A DNA stretch of 14,121 bases from an uncultured Eubacteriales bacterium (GTDB taxonomy: Bacteria; Bacillota; Clostridia; Oscillospirales; Oscillospiraceae), in contig CATJWA010000200.1 of NCBI GenBank assembly GCA_949744025.1, positions 1-14,121 on the forward strand. Reading direction: 5' to 3'. Positions 1-6,570 of the stretch are shown here, piece by piece. How positions within the stretch are numbered: position 1 is the first letter of the stretch; each line of letters starts with the position of its first letter. The position numbers were made by a program, and so were the translations under genes. The notes under the pieces were generated by a model. That model was not told where the DNA came from. It searched no databases and saw only the letters and a program-made list of their open reading frames with translations.

Positions 1-163
1 GCTCGTCGTATGCCGCCGCGGTTATGGGCAGCAGGGCCGAGTACATCACCGCGAAACCCAAAAAGGAGCCGTCCGGTATTGCTGCGAAAACAATAAGTAT
101 CAGGAAGAAAAATTTCATTTTCTTTATAAGCACGCTCGCGTCCTTGATTAAAAGCCCTTTCAT
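1..163 (-). CDS. ABC-2 type transporter permease, N-terminal fragment (cut by window edge)
   Basis: Only the first 54 codons are inside the window; the rest lies beyond position 1. The start ATG is at 163-161, two bases after the stop of the ABC ATPase, so the two are translationally linked. The visible peptide begins MKGLLIKDASVLIKKMKFF and then enters a hydrophobic segment (about residues 17-30), followed by a second apolar stretch ending in LPITAAAYDE. A short basic cytosolic lead-in, then a membrane helix and an 'ITAxAYDE'-like turn, is typical of the permeases that partner YtrB-type ATPases in Firmicutes. The role is inferred to be the membrane channel of the exporter powered by the upstream ATPase. 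The substrate cannot be read from the sequence. It belongs to the GntR-controlled operon starting near 1600. Confidence 0.8.
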   Translation of the reverse strand, partial: MKGLLIKDASVLIKKMKFFFLILIVFAAIPDGSFLGFAVMYSALLPITAAAYDE

Positions 164-165
164 TG

Positions 166-1011
166 TCACCGCTCCCCTTTCGCCATGAACAGAATTATGT
201 CCTCAAGCGTCGTACGCTCAACCCCAAAGGCCGAGGACACGCCATCCCTGCGCACAAGCGCCTCCGCGCCGTAGGGCGTCTCGCGCCTGCCGATGACCGC
301 GTCCTCCGGCAGGGCCTCATAATCTCCCCGCCTGACGTGAACCACGCCGTACTCCTCAAGCAGACGGTCCTTCTCCTCGCACAGCAGGAGCTTTCCGCGG
401 TGAATAAAGGCGATGTAGTCGCATATCTTCTCAAGGTCGCTGACAATGTGTGAGGACAGGAGGATAGAGTGCGTCTCTTCGCGGGTGAAATCGTTGAAAA
501 TATCTAAAATTTCGTCGCGCATCATGGGGTCGAGGCCGCTGGTGGCCTCGTCCAAAATCAGCAGGCGCGGCGAATGGGACAGGGCCACGGCTATGGCCAG
601 CTTCATCTTCATGCCGCGGGAGAAGTCCTTGAAGGCCTTCTTCTCCGGCAGCGAGAAACGAGACAGGCAGCTCTGGTACTGCTCCGTGCTCCAGTTCCTG
701 TACGTGCCGGCCATGACGCGACCCACATCCGCGGCCGTGAGCACCTCGGGAAAATACGCCTCGTCAAGCACCACGCCGATGTCCTGCCTGAGCGCAGCGA
801 AGCTCGGTGCCTGATTGTCAACGCCCAGCACGCTCACGCTGCCGGCGTCGCGGGCTATGGCGTTCATTATAAGCCGCAGCGTGGTTGACTTACCCGCGCC
901 GTTTTCACCCACCAGGCCCATTATCGCGCCCTGCGGCAGGGTCAGGTTTATATCGCTGAGCGTAAAGTCCGGATAGGACTTGCACAGACCTTTAATCTCT
1001 ATCGCGTTCAA
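166..1011 (-). CDS. ABC transporter ATP-binding protein, YtrB-like
   Basis: Cytosolic ATPase subunit (281 aa) expected to drive the ABC-2 permease encoded next. Visible motifs: Walker A GENGAGKST (35-43), a Q-loop region replaced by IGVVLDEAYFPE (78-89), a degenerate signature FSRGMKMKL (130-138) in place of LSGGQ, Walker B LLILDEATSGLD (150-161), and the switch histidine in LLSSHI about 30 residues later. The 'SRGMKMKL' signature is common in ABC-2 exporters of the YtrB/bacitracin-type class. I chose TTG at 1011 because a GAGGAGG ribosome site lies 9 bases upstream and the family's N-terminus (AIEIKGLCKSY) begins here. An in-frame extension to 1170 runs back through an intergenic hairpin and is not credible. 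It lies 168 bases downstream of the GntR gene and is probably cotranscribed with it. The transported compound is unknown. Confidence 0.93.
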   Translation of the reverse strand: MNAIEIKGLCKSYPDFTLSDINLTLPQGAIMGLVGENGAGKSTTLRLIMNAIARDAGSVSVLGVDNQAPSFAALRQDIGVVLDEAYFPEVLTAADVGRVMAGTYRNWSTEQYQSCLSRFSLPEKKAFKDFSRGMKMKLAIAVALSHSPRLLILDEATSGLDPMMRDEILDIFNDFTREETHSILLSSHIVSDLEKICDYIAFIHRGKLLLCEEKDRLLEEYGVVHVRRGDYEALPEDAVIGRRETPYGAEALVRRDGVSSAFGVERTTLEDIILFMAKGER

Positions 1012-1127
1012 TTTTGACTTCCTCCTCGATTTATAACCTGTATTCACAAGCGCCAACGCCGCCTGGACGGGTATTTTGCCGCCGGCCTGCGTTAAATTTT
1101 CTTGAAATACATATCCAGTATTCCTGC

Positions 1128-1154
1128 AAAAATTTGCCTTGGCCGACGGCAAAA
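1128..1154 (-). terminator. Possible attenuator/terminator hairpin between the GntR and ATPase genes
   Basis: On the minus strand TTTTGCC, a 9-base loop and GGCAAA are followed directly by TTTTT (1132-1128). The stem is only 6 bp, so it is a weak intrinsic terminator at best. Its position 26 bases after the regulator stop would allow less expression of the transporter than of the repressor. No convincing separate promoter for the ATPase gene is seen: a TATAAAT at 1030-1024 sits too close to the ribosome site to be useful. Confidence 0.35.
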
Positions 1155-1179
1155 TCCCTCGCCCAGACAACGTTTTCGC

Positions 1180-1548
1180 TTATGAACACAGGTTCTCAAA
1201 CATTTCCGCAAGCTCCGCGCGGCCCAGACCCAGCGGGCCGGCCAGCTCGAGTATGCGGCGCATACACTGCTCAATTTCCACAAGCTGGCTCTCACGCACA
1301 AGACTTAGGTCCTTCGGCGCGACATAGCAGCCCTTGCCGGCAACGGTGTTTATGTACCCGTCGCGCTCGAGCTCGTCATATGCCCGCTTAGTGGTTATCA
1401 CGCTTATGCGCAGGTCCTTTGCCAGCGCGCGGATTGAGGGCAGGGCGTCCCCCGCGCTCAATTCTCCGGACACGACCGCGTTTTTTATCTGAGCGTAAAT
1501 CTGCTCATATATCGGCCGTCCGCTGGCGTTGCTTATAATGATGTCCAA
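1180..1548 (-). CDS. GntR-family transcriptional regulator, YtrA subfamily
   Basis: Short (122 aa) DNA-binding repressor. The winged helix-turn-helix occupies about residues 10-78: RPIYEQIYAQIKNAVVSGEL, then LPSIRALAKDLRIS (recognition region), KRAYDELERDGYI and the wing GKGCYVAP. Only about 45 residues follow, a helical dimerisation tail. This matches the YtrA subfamily, which lacks the large effector domain of FadR/HutC-type GntR proteins. The start is TTG at 1548 (minus strand TTG GAC ATC ATT), with GAGG 10 bases upstream; no better start is available. It is the first gene of an operon with the ABC ATPase and permease, and its promoter carries palindromic sites (1571-1594), so autoregulation is likely. 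In Bacillus the equivalent regulators respond to cell-wall antibiotics; that role is inferred here. Confidence 0.92.
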   Translation of the reverse strand: MDIIISNASGRPIYEQIYAQIKNAVVSGELSAGDALPSIRALAKDLRISVITTKRAYDELERDGYINTVAGKGCYVAPKDLSLVRESQLVEIEQCMRRILELAGPLGLGRAELAEMFENLCS

Positions 1549-1570
1549 TTCAAGCGCGCCTCAACTGTTC

Positions 1571-1614
1571 ATATACGGTATATACAGTATACACAGGCCT
1601 GCCCTCACTGTCAA
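1571..1614 (-). promoter_or_regulatory. Sigma-A promoter of the GntR-ABC operon with overlapping operator palindromes
   Basis: Minus-strand -35 TTGACA (1614-1609), 17-bp spacer, -10 TATACT (1591-1586): nearly consensus. Two palindromes overlap the -10 and start site. The first is GTATATAC-A-GTATACAC at 1578-1594 (8-base arms with one mismatched pair). The second is ATATAC-G-GTATAT at 1571-1583 (perfect 6-base arms). The GT..TA..AC pattern matches the general GntR/YtrA operator layout, so repressor bound here would occlude RNA polymerase. The promoter is seen directly; the binding protein is inferred. Confidence 0.8.
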
Positions 1615-1738
1615 GGGGATATTGAAAATTTTTTGACCCGTAGGCTGCGCGCATACGCGCGAATAATGTTTATAAAATATCTATGGACATATTGCGAAAA
1701 AAAGGGTATCATTGGTATATCCTACATACACTGGAGTG

Positions 1739-2590
1739 ATGCGCTTGAAAAGCTTTATGAAGAAGGTCGATATGTTCTGCTACAGGCACCCGCGCTTTGG
1801 CATACCGAATCTGATGATATATATTGTTATCGGAAACGTTGCGATTTGGCTGCTTGCAATGATGGATACGACGGGAAAGCTTATCGGATTTCTGTCTTTC
1901 TCTCCGGCTCTTATATTGCGGGGGCAAATCTGGCGTCTTGTTACATTTGCCTTTATCCCCAACGGCTTTGGCTACCTGTCGCTCATCTCTTTTTATTTCT
2001 ACTACATCATCGGCAGCACAATAGAGCGCGAATGGGGCAGCGGTAAATTTACGGTCTACTTCCTGACAGGCATGCTCCTGACGATAATATACGGCTTTGT
2101 CGCATATTATGTTTTCAAGGTCAACTGCTACCTGACCGCGTTTTATATCTACATGTCGATATTCATGGCCTTTGCCACGCTTTATCCCGATACAATAGTA
2201 ATGCTGTTTTTAGTCTTGCCAATTAAAATGAAATGGCTGGGCATTCTTGACGCGGTATATTTTATTGGCATGGCGCTTACCAAGCCCTTCCCGATGAACC
2301 TGCTGCCTGTCGTGGCGATTCTCAACTATCTGCTTTTCTGCGGCGGCTACCTGCTGGACTTTTTCGGTCCCGAGCGAAAAAAACAGCGCAGAGACACAGT
2401 CAGCTTCAAAAGCGAGGTGCGGCGCATCAAATATGAGCAGAAGAACAAACCCTACAACCGCAAATGCAGCGTCTGCGGACGGACGGACGCGGATTTTCCG
2501 GACTTGGAGTTTCGCTATTGCTCACGCTGCGCAGGCTACCACTGCTTCTGTATTGACCACATAAACAACCACGTACATTTCACGGAGTAA
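1739..2590 (+). CDS. Rhomboid-like membrane protein lacking the catalytic serine motif, with Cys/His-rich C-terminus
   Basis: Integral membrane protein of about 283 aa. The rhomboid fold shows in IWRLVTFAFIP, then IGSTIEREWGSGKF and YFLTG (the rhomboid 'G..vE...Gs.rF...yl.sg' region), then LYPDTIVMLFLVLPIKMKWL. Counting back from LYP, the place of the active-site GxSG is occupied by TAFY. The last helix has AILNYLLFCGG where a catalytic His would sit. It is therefore probably a pseudoprotease, scaffold or chaperone. After the helices comes a basic linker and a tail with C243xxC246, C261xxC264, H268, C269, C271, H274, H278 and H280, fit to bind one or two zinc ions. Start choice is uncertain: ATG 1739 has GGAG only 2 bases away, TTG 1745 has it at 8 bases, and TTG 1712 follows AAAGGG. 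It is a monocistronic gene ending in a hairpin. Confidence 0.82.
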   Translation: MRLKSFMKKVDMFCYRHPRFGIPNLMIYIVIGNVAIWLLAMMDTTGKLIGFLSFSPALILRGQIWRLVTFAFIPNGFGYLSLISFYFYYIIGSTIEREWGSGKFTVYFLTGMLLTIIYGFVAYYVFKVNCYLTAFYIYMSIFMAFATLYPDTIVMLFLVLPIKMKWLGILDAVYFIGMALTKPFPMNLLPVVAILNYLLFCGGYLLDFFGPERKKQRRDTVSFKSEVRRIKYEQKNKPYNRKCSVCGRTDADFPDLEFRYCSRCAGYHCFCIDHINNHVHFTE

Positions 2591-2593
2591 AGA

Positions 2594-2626
2594 AATTGCC
2601 TCCGCTCAGCTTGAGCGGAGGCAATT
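2594..2626. terminator. Bidirectional hairpin terminator between convergent genes
   Basis: Perfect 15-bp stem AATTGCCTCCGCTCA / TGAGCGGAGGCAATT with loop GCT. The plus side is followed by CTTATACT and the minus side by TCTTTACT, so neither U-tract is strong. Its place between the stop of the rhomboid-like gene (2590) and the stop of the MFS gene (2628, minus) suggests that it serves both. Confidence 0.8.
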
Positions 2627-2627
2627 C

Positions 2628-3857
2628 TTATACTCTTGAGCTCTCCCGTGATATTACTTTTTTTAGTATGAATATCAGGACAGCCTGGACAATACCTATA
2701 GACAGGAGAAGAAAAAAGGTACTGGTGTAGCCGCCGCCCGTATGGTCCTGCAAAACGCCGGATACGTAGGGTCCGACAAAGGCGGAGAAAATGAGGCAAA
2801 AGTTGGAGATGCTGTAATTGACCGAGTAATACCTCGGGCCGTACAGCGAGTTTACAAGCTTTGCCGACATAGTGCTGCCTCCTCCGTAGGCCACGCCCAT
2901 GATGATGAGGCCGCAGACCATAGACGCAATACTGCCGGTGAAAGCGGTGACTATCAGCAGAGCGGAGGAGACAAGAATCATTCCAGTGAGCAGGAACATG
3001 CCGGCAAAGCGGTCCAGGCGGTCGGCCGCCAGACCAATCACGGGGCGGCCGCAGCCGTTGAACACCGAGATTATCATGCCCAGGCTTGCCGCGGAGCCGA
3101 AGAAAACGGCGATATTTGCCGCGCTGTTTATTACCAGCAGTCCCGCCGCGCTGTTGAGCACGTTCCACAGAAAATAGACCCAGAAGCTCAGGCTCGAAAC
3201 CATCTGCCACGGCGTTCGGCTTACGCCGTCGTCCAAGCACGCGGCTTTTGTTGTGGTTGTACCGGCACCAGCGGCATAGGGCGGCAGACGTATGAAAAAG
3301 GAGGAGGCGAGCATCACGGCAAACATGGAAACACCCGAAAGCGTGAACACACCGAACACACCCACAAGCGGGCAGAGCGCCTCCATGACAAAGCTGAACA
3401 AAATTCCCGAACAGCCGAAGCCCATGAGCATTATGCCTGTGACAAGCCCGATGTGCCTGGGGAACCACGGCGCTATGTTGCCCATTCCAACATTGGAGCC
3501 CATGCCGACGCCGAAGCCGGCTATTACGCCGTAAAACAGGTACAGCACCATAAGCGCTGCCGCGCCGTCCTGCCCCTGCATGAGCGGCACTCCGCAAAAG
3601 CCGATAAGCGCGAGTACCGAGGCGATTCGCATGACGAAGGCAGGGCCCCTTCGATGTGTCAGCTTTCCGCCGAAGAAGCCGCCGAGGCAGAAGAAGGTCA
3701 CCGCCACGGAAAAGCTCAGCGACATCTGTGCCGCCGTGAAGCCGAACAGCTTTTCCAGCTCCACGCGGAAGATTGACCAGGCATAGAGTATGCCCATGAA
3801 CAGAAACGCCGCGGTCCCCGCCACGGCCATAGATATGCTGCCTCTTGTCTTTTTCAT
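2628..3857 (-). CDS. MFS transporter, oxalate/formate antiporter (OFA)-like family
   Basis: Predicted 12-helix secondary carrier of 409 aa. The N-terminal helix has GILYAWSIF, followed by the FTAAQMSLSFSV segment that is characteristic of OxlT/OFA-type monocarboxylate carriers. A loop with GGKLTHRRGP corresponds to the MFS motif-A region between helices 2 and 3. Helices 4-5 are glycine-rich (GFGVGMGSNVGMG...), and a hydrophilic central loop (TTTTKAACLDDGVSRTP) separates the two halves. The second half repeats GCGRPVIGLAADRLDR. Family membership is well supported; the actual substrate (oxalate, formate, lactate or another small carboxylate) is not readable from the sequence. I chose ATG 3857 because GGGGG lies 5 bases upstream, whereas ATG 3869 has no ribosome site. 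It is transcribed alone from the promoter at 3918-3890, divergent from the operon at 4018. Confidence 0.9.
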   Translation of the reverse strand: MKKTRGSISMAVAGTAAFLFMGILYAWSIFRVELEKLFGFTAAQMSLSFSVAVTFFCLGGFFGGKLTHRRGPAFVMRIASVLALIGFCGVPLMQGQDGAAALMVLYLFYGVIAGFGVGMGSNVGMGNIAPWFPRHIGLVTGIMLMGFGCSGILFSFVMEALCPLVGVFGVFTLSGVSMFAVMLASSFFIRLPPYAAGAGTTTTKAACLDDGVSRTPWQMVSSLSFWVYFLWNVLNSAAGLLVINSAANIAVFFGSAASLGMIISVFNGCGRPVIGLAADRLDRFAGMFLLTGMILVSSALLIVTAFTGSIASMVCGLIIMGVAYGGGSTMSAKLVNSLYGPRYYSVNYSISNFCLIFSAFVGPYVSGVLQDHTGGGYTSTFFLLLSIGIVQAVLIFILKKVISRESSRV

Positions 3858-3889
3858 ACGCGCCCCCATATGGTGAGATTACGGAAATA

Positions 3890-3918
3890 ATTTTACAGTG
3901 GCCACCGCGAAATGTCAA
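3890..3918 (-). promoter_or_regulatory. Sigma-A promoter of the MFS gene
   Basis: Minus-strand TTGACA (3918-3913), 17-bp spacer, TAAAAT (3895-3890). This would give a leader of roughly 25 bases before the MFS start at 3857. It is the best promoter in this intergenic gap. Confidence 0.75.
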
Positions 3919-3942
3919 TCGGGTATATGAAAGCAAAAATTT

Positions 3943-3961
3943 ATGTTGCATGTTGCATTGC
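3943..3961 (+). repeat. Short direct repeat in the divergent promoter gap
   Basis: ATGTTGC occurs twice in direct succession (3943-3949 and 3950-3956), followed by a third TTGC (3958-3961) that forms part of the -35 of the plus-strand promoter. It lies between two divergent promoters and could be a tandem regulator site, or simple chance. No inverted symmetry is present. Confidence 0.4.
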
Positions 3962-3986
3962 TTTTTCCGACAGAATTTGCTATAAT
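3958..3986 (+). promoter_or_regulatory. Promoter of the small exported protein / beta-propeller operon
   Basis: TTGCTT (3958-3963), 17-bp spacer, TATAAT (3981-3986), with a TG one base upstream of the -10 (3978-3979) making an extended -10. The perfect -10 compensates for the weak -35. Transcription would start about 25 bases before ATG 4018. Confidence 0.75.
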
Positions 3987-4017
3987 TTAATCATCTATGT
4001 AAATAAAGGAGAGCGGA

Positions 4018-4494
4018 ATGGGCAAAGGACATAAGGCCGTGAGAAAAAATATTTCCTATGCGGCGGCCGCCACGCTGCTGATTATGGCTGTTGTGTTCCT
4101 GTATACACGGCCGCATAAGCTAAGCGGCACACTGGACGCTTTCACATACGAAAACGGTGAGATTTCGGGGGAGACTATCGTCACTTTTGACGGGAAGCTG
4201 AAACGGGAGCTGTTTTCCTCCCGCGAGCAGAGCTATGTGGGCAGCTTTGAGATTGCCTGCCTTGAGAAAAGCTGCCGCGAGGGCGCCGAGGCGGAAATAA
4301 GCTGGAGCGAGGGTAACCGCCAGTTTATAAGCTGGTTCTACAAGGGCAGCTTTTACTTCGCCAGTGACTTTCTGGGTATAGAAAAGATTGAAGCCGACGA
4401 ACAGATGAAGGACATCCGCCTTTACCTTTCTGACGGACGGCTTATTCACGCCTCCGCTCTTACGGAGAGTATTTCAACGAATTCAGGTGTTTGA
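4018..4494 (+). CDS. Hypothetical single-TM exported protein
   Basis: This 158-aa protein is not one I recognise. A basic N-terminus (MGKGHKAVRKN) is followed by one hydrophobic helix at about residues 13-29, with no lipobox cysteine, so it is probably a membrane-anchored extracytoplasmic protein rather than a lipoprotein. The remaining 125 residues alternate short polar and aromatic strands (SYVGSFEIACLEKS, RQFISWFYKGSFYFASDF) and look beta-rich; two cysteines four residues apart (CLEKSC) could form a disulfide. The ribosome site AAAGGAG lies 7 bases before ATG 4018. It is the first gene of an operon: its stop is one base before the ATG of the propeller gene, so the products probably act together at the outer face of the membrane. 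The function is unknown. Confidence 0.8.
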   Translation: MGKGHKAVRKNISYAAAATLLIMAVVFLYTRPHKLSGTLDAFTYENGEISGETIVTFDGKLKRELFSSREQSYVGSFEIACLEKSCREGAEAEISWSEGNRQFISWFYKGSFYFASDFLGIEKIEADEQMKDIRLYLSDGRLIHASALTESISTNSGV

Positions 4495-4495
4495 C

Positions 4496-6277
4496 ATGCC
4501 AACAGCTACCCCTACCAGGCGGCGGACAAGACGCCGCTCCCGCGCACCGATGATAATACAGTCTGTACTGCTCATAGCTCTGCTTGTGCTGCTGGGCAGA
4601 CTGGTGATACTCAATAAAAACGTGGTTCCGGCAAGGGATGAAAGCTCGCTTGCCGTGCCGCCTGCGTCTCCGTCGGTGACTCAGGGCCTGCCGCAGCGAC
4701 CGGAAGCCACACCTGAGCCCACTCCCGAGCCGACGCCGGAACCCCTGCTGGAGTTTAATCCCTATTTTGTGGAGGAGACGGACCCCGCAAAGTTCATCAA
4801 AACCGTCGGCATCTCCGTTGACGGCGAGGAGCTGGGCGCAGACGAGGCCTACGAGGCTGCCGAGCCTATTGACTTCGGCTACGGCAAGGATTACACAGAC
4901 GTTGACGGCATAATCACCTTCCGCGGCGACAATTTCCGCTCCGGCGCGTCCTACGGCCTGGCAAACATGAGCAGCTTCAAGTTCGCCGACCCCTGGAGCG
5001 TCACCACCGGCACCCTCCAGCACGGCACCGGCGTCTGGACCGGCAGCGGCTGGGTCGGTCAGCCTCTTATCGTAAAGTGGCCGAAGGAGACTAAGGCTGT
5101 AATGAACATGTACGACTGGGCCAAGGCCGATGACGACCTGGTTGAGGTCATATACGCGACCATGGACGGCTATATTTATTTTCTCGACCTGGATACCGGC
5201 AAGGACACACGCGACAGGCTGTTCGTGGGCTACACCTTCAAGGGCTCCGGCGCCTTAGACCCGCGAGGCTACCCGATTCTTTACCTCGGCGCAGGCTACG
5301 ACAGTGACCGCGGCACCTCACGGGCGTTTATTATCAGTCTTATAGACTTCGACATAATGTATGAATTCGGCAATAACGACCCCTTCTCCCTGCGCGGCAC
5401 GCTGTCATACTTTGACTCCTCCGCCCTTGTGGATGCGGAAACAGACCAGCTCATTTACCCCGGCGAAAACGGAATACTCTACATCATCAAGCTCAACACC
5501 GATTATGACGAGCAGGCCGGCACGCTTTCGATTGACCCCGGCAGGGTTGTCAAATGGCACTATTACGGCCAGCGCACAAGCCTTGCCTCTCATTGGGTGG
5601 GCATGGAGGACAGCGCGGTTATCTTCCGGGGGCACATCATCATGGCTGACAACGGCGGCAACCTCATGTGCCTTGACCTGAACACCCTTACGCTCGACTG
5701 GGTGCAGGACACGCTTGACGACACGAATTGCTCGCCCGTGCTCTCCATCGAGGACGGACATCCGTATGTGTATATCAGCACCTCTTTCCACTACGGATGG
5801 CGAAGCTGGACTACGGCAACGGTGCCGATATGGAAGATTGACGCGGAAACCGGCGAGATAGTCTGGCAGACGGACTACACCTGCCACACCGAGGACGGAG
5901 TCTCCGGCGGCGTGCAGTCAACCATCGCCCTCGGACAAAACGGCCTTGAGGGCTACATATACGTCACCGTGGCCAAAACAGACGCCAACAACAACGGCAA
6001 GCTCGCCTGTATTGACACCGAAACCGGCGAGGTTGTATGGGAGTATAAATCGTATTATACCTGGAGCTCCCCCGTGCTGGTTTACAACGAGGACGGCTCC
6101 GGCTATGTGGTGTACTGCACCTACGGCAACAATATGTACATGCTCGACGGTAAAACCGGAGAGCTACTCGACACCTTCAATCTCCAGGGCGGTGTTGAGG
6201 CCAGTCCGGCGGTGTATAAGGACCGTCTTGTCGTCGGCACGCGTAAATGTCTGATATGGGGAGTCAAGCTCACCTGA
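4496..6277 (+). CDS. Membrane-anchored PQQ-like beta-propeller protein
   Basis: 593-aa exported protein with four parts. These are a very basic cytosolic head (RRRTRRRSR, residues 8-16), a signal-anchor helix at about 19-39, a low-complexity linker with TPEPTPEPTPEP (72-83), and a long propeller domain from about residue 140 to the end. Blades are recognisable from PQQ/BamB-like turns: DGYIYFLDLDTGKD, GGNLMCLDLNTLTLDWVQD, IWKIDAETGEIVWQTDY, KLACIDTETGEVVWEYKSY and NNMYMLDGKTGELLDTF. Such folds bind ligands or proteins; no catalytic residues can be assigned, and PQQ enzyme activity is not implied. I chose ATG 4496 (AGGTG 6 bases upstream) over an in-frame GTG at 4487, which has no ribosome site at a usable distance. 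It is translationally coupled to the preceding gene, whose TGA ends at 4494. An inverted repeat follows at 6297. A scaffold or cell-wall sensing role would be a guess. Confidence 0.88.
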   Translation: MPTATPTRRRTRRRSRAPMIIQSVLLIALLVLLGRLVILNKNVVPARDESSLAVPPASPSVTQGLPQRPEATPEPTPEPTPEPLLEFNPYFVEETDPAKFIKTVGISVDGEELGADEAYEAAEPIDFGYGKDYTDVDGIITFRGDNFRSGASYGLANMSSFKFADPWSVTTGTLQHGTGVWTGSGWVGQPLIVKWPKETKAVMNMYDWAKADDDLVEVIYATMDGYIYFLDLDTGKDTRDRLFVGYTFKGSGALDPRGYPILYLGAGYDSDRGTSRAFIISLIDFDIMYEFGNNDPFSLRGTLSYFDSSALVDAETDQLIYPGENGILYIIKLNTDYDEQAGTLSIDPGRVVKWHYYGQRTSLASHWVGMEDSAVIFRGHIIMADNGGNLMCLDLNTLTLDWVQDTLDDTNCSPVLSIEDGHPYVYISTSFHYGWRSWTTATVPIWKIDAETGEIVWQTDYTCHTEDGVSGGVQSTIALGQNGLEGYIYVTVAKTDANNNGKLACIDTETGEVVWEYKSYYTWSSPVLVYNEDGSGYVVYCTYGNNMYMLDGKTGELLDTFNLQGGVEASPAVYKDRLVVGTRKCLIWGVKLT

Positions 6278-6296
6278 GCCCAAGTATGCACAATAA

Positions 6297-6327
6297 CCGC
6301 CGTCTCCGTGCGAAGTGGAGACGGCGG
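6297..6327 (+). terminator. Hairpin after the beta-propeller gene
   Basis: Perfect 11-bp stem CCGCCGTCTCC / GGAGACGGCGG with a 9-base loop. The downstream sequence GAAAAATTTC has only a short T run, so termination may be imperfect or use the T-rich stretch further on (6354-6380). Confidence 0.65.
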
Positions 6328-6370
6328 GAAAAATTTCGGCAGAATTTCAGCAATTTTTTGAAATTTCCTC

Positions 6371-6399
6371 TTGCTTTTTTCGGTGGAATGTGTTAGGAT
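6371..6399 (+). promoter_or_regulatory. Promoter of the tRNA-Pro gene
   Basis: TTGCTT (6371-6376), 17-bp spacer, TAGGAT (6394-6399), about 32 bases before the mature tRNA 5' end. The -35 is the same hexamer as in the promoter at 3958. Confidence 0.6.
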
Positions 6400-6431
6400 A
6401 ATTGGGCGCTGATGAAGTGCAGCGTAAATAT

Positions 6432-6507
6432 CCGGGTGTAGCGCAGTTGGTAGCGTGCTTGAATGGGGTTCAAGAGGCCGCTGGTTCAAATCCAGTCACT
6501 CGGACCA
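6432..6507 (+). tRNA. tRNA-Pro (anticodon GGG)
   Basis: A complete 76-base cloverleaf. The acceptor CCGGGTG pairs with CACTCGG (one G-U), followed by discriminator A and an encoded CCA. Positions 8-9 are TA. The D stem is GCGC/GCGT with the loop AGTTGGTA. The anticodon stem is CTTGA/TCAAG around the loop ATGGGGT, giving anticodon GGG. The variable loop is AGGCC, and the T arm is GCTGG-TTCAAAT-CCAGT. GGG reads proline CCC and CCU codons. The gene is monocistronic, with its own promoter and a long hairpin downstream. No repeat of the tRNA 3' end is seen nearby, so there is no sign that it serves as an attachment site here. Confidence 0.95.
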
Positions 6508-6512
6508 AAGTT

Positions 6513-6570
6513 AATAGCCCTATCTTATAAACATCTGACAGAAGTTTGTTTATAAGGTAGGGTTATTCTT
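6513..6570 (+). terminator. Long hairpin terminator after tRNA-Pro
   Basis: 21-base arms (6513-6533 and 6547-6567) pair fully if two G-U pairs are allowed, around a 13-base loop, followed by CTTT. The near-perfect stem with G-U substitutions is consistent with an RNA-level structure maintained by selection. Confidence 0.75.

Noticed and set aside
166..1170. Longer N-terminus for the ABC ATPase (start near 1170)
   Set aside because: The extra 53 codons run through the intergenic hairpin, lack a ribosome site and precede the family's normal N-terminus; TTG 1011 has GAGGAGG.
2742..3776. Long open frame on the plus strand opposite the MFS gene (344 codons)
   Set aside because: Its product is rich in His, Ala, Arg and Glu with no domain; it is a shadow of the MFS gene, which has clear transmembrane and family motifs.
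2536..3951. Long minus-strand frame overlapping the MFS gene (471 codons)
   Set aside because: Frame-shifted shadow of the MFS gene, with an Arg/His-rich low-quality product and no ribosome site.
4709..4744. Tandem repeat at the DNA level
   Set aside because: It is the coding sequence of the TPEPTPEPTPEP linker with varied codons, so it is a protein linker and not a DNA repeat element.
4460..5023. Minus-strand frame of 187 codons over the start of the propeller gene
   Set aside because: The opposite strand encodes a coherent signal anchor, linker and propeller; this product has no recognisable features.
6432..6570. tRNA-Pro as an integration (att) site
   Set aside because: No integrase gene and no second copy of the tRNA 3' end is seen in the window; the hairpin just downstream is a normal terminator.
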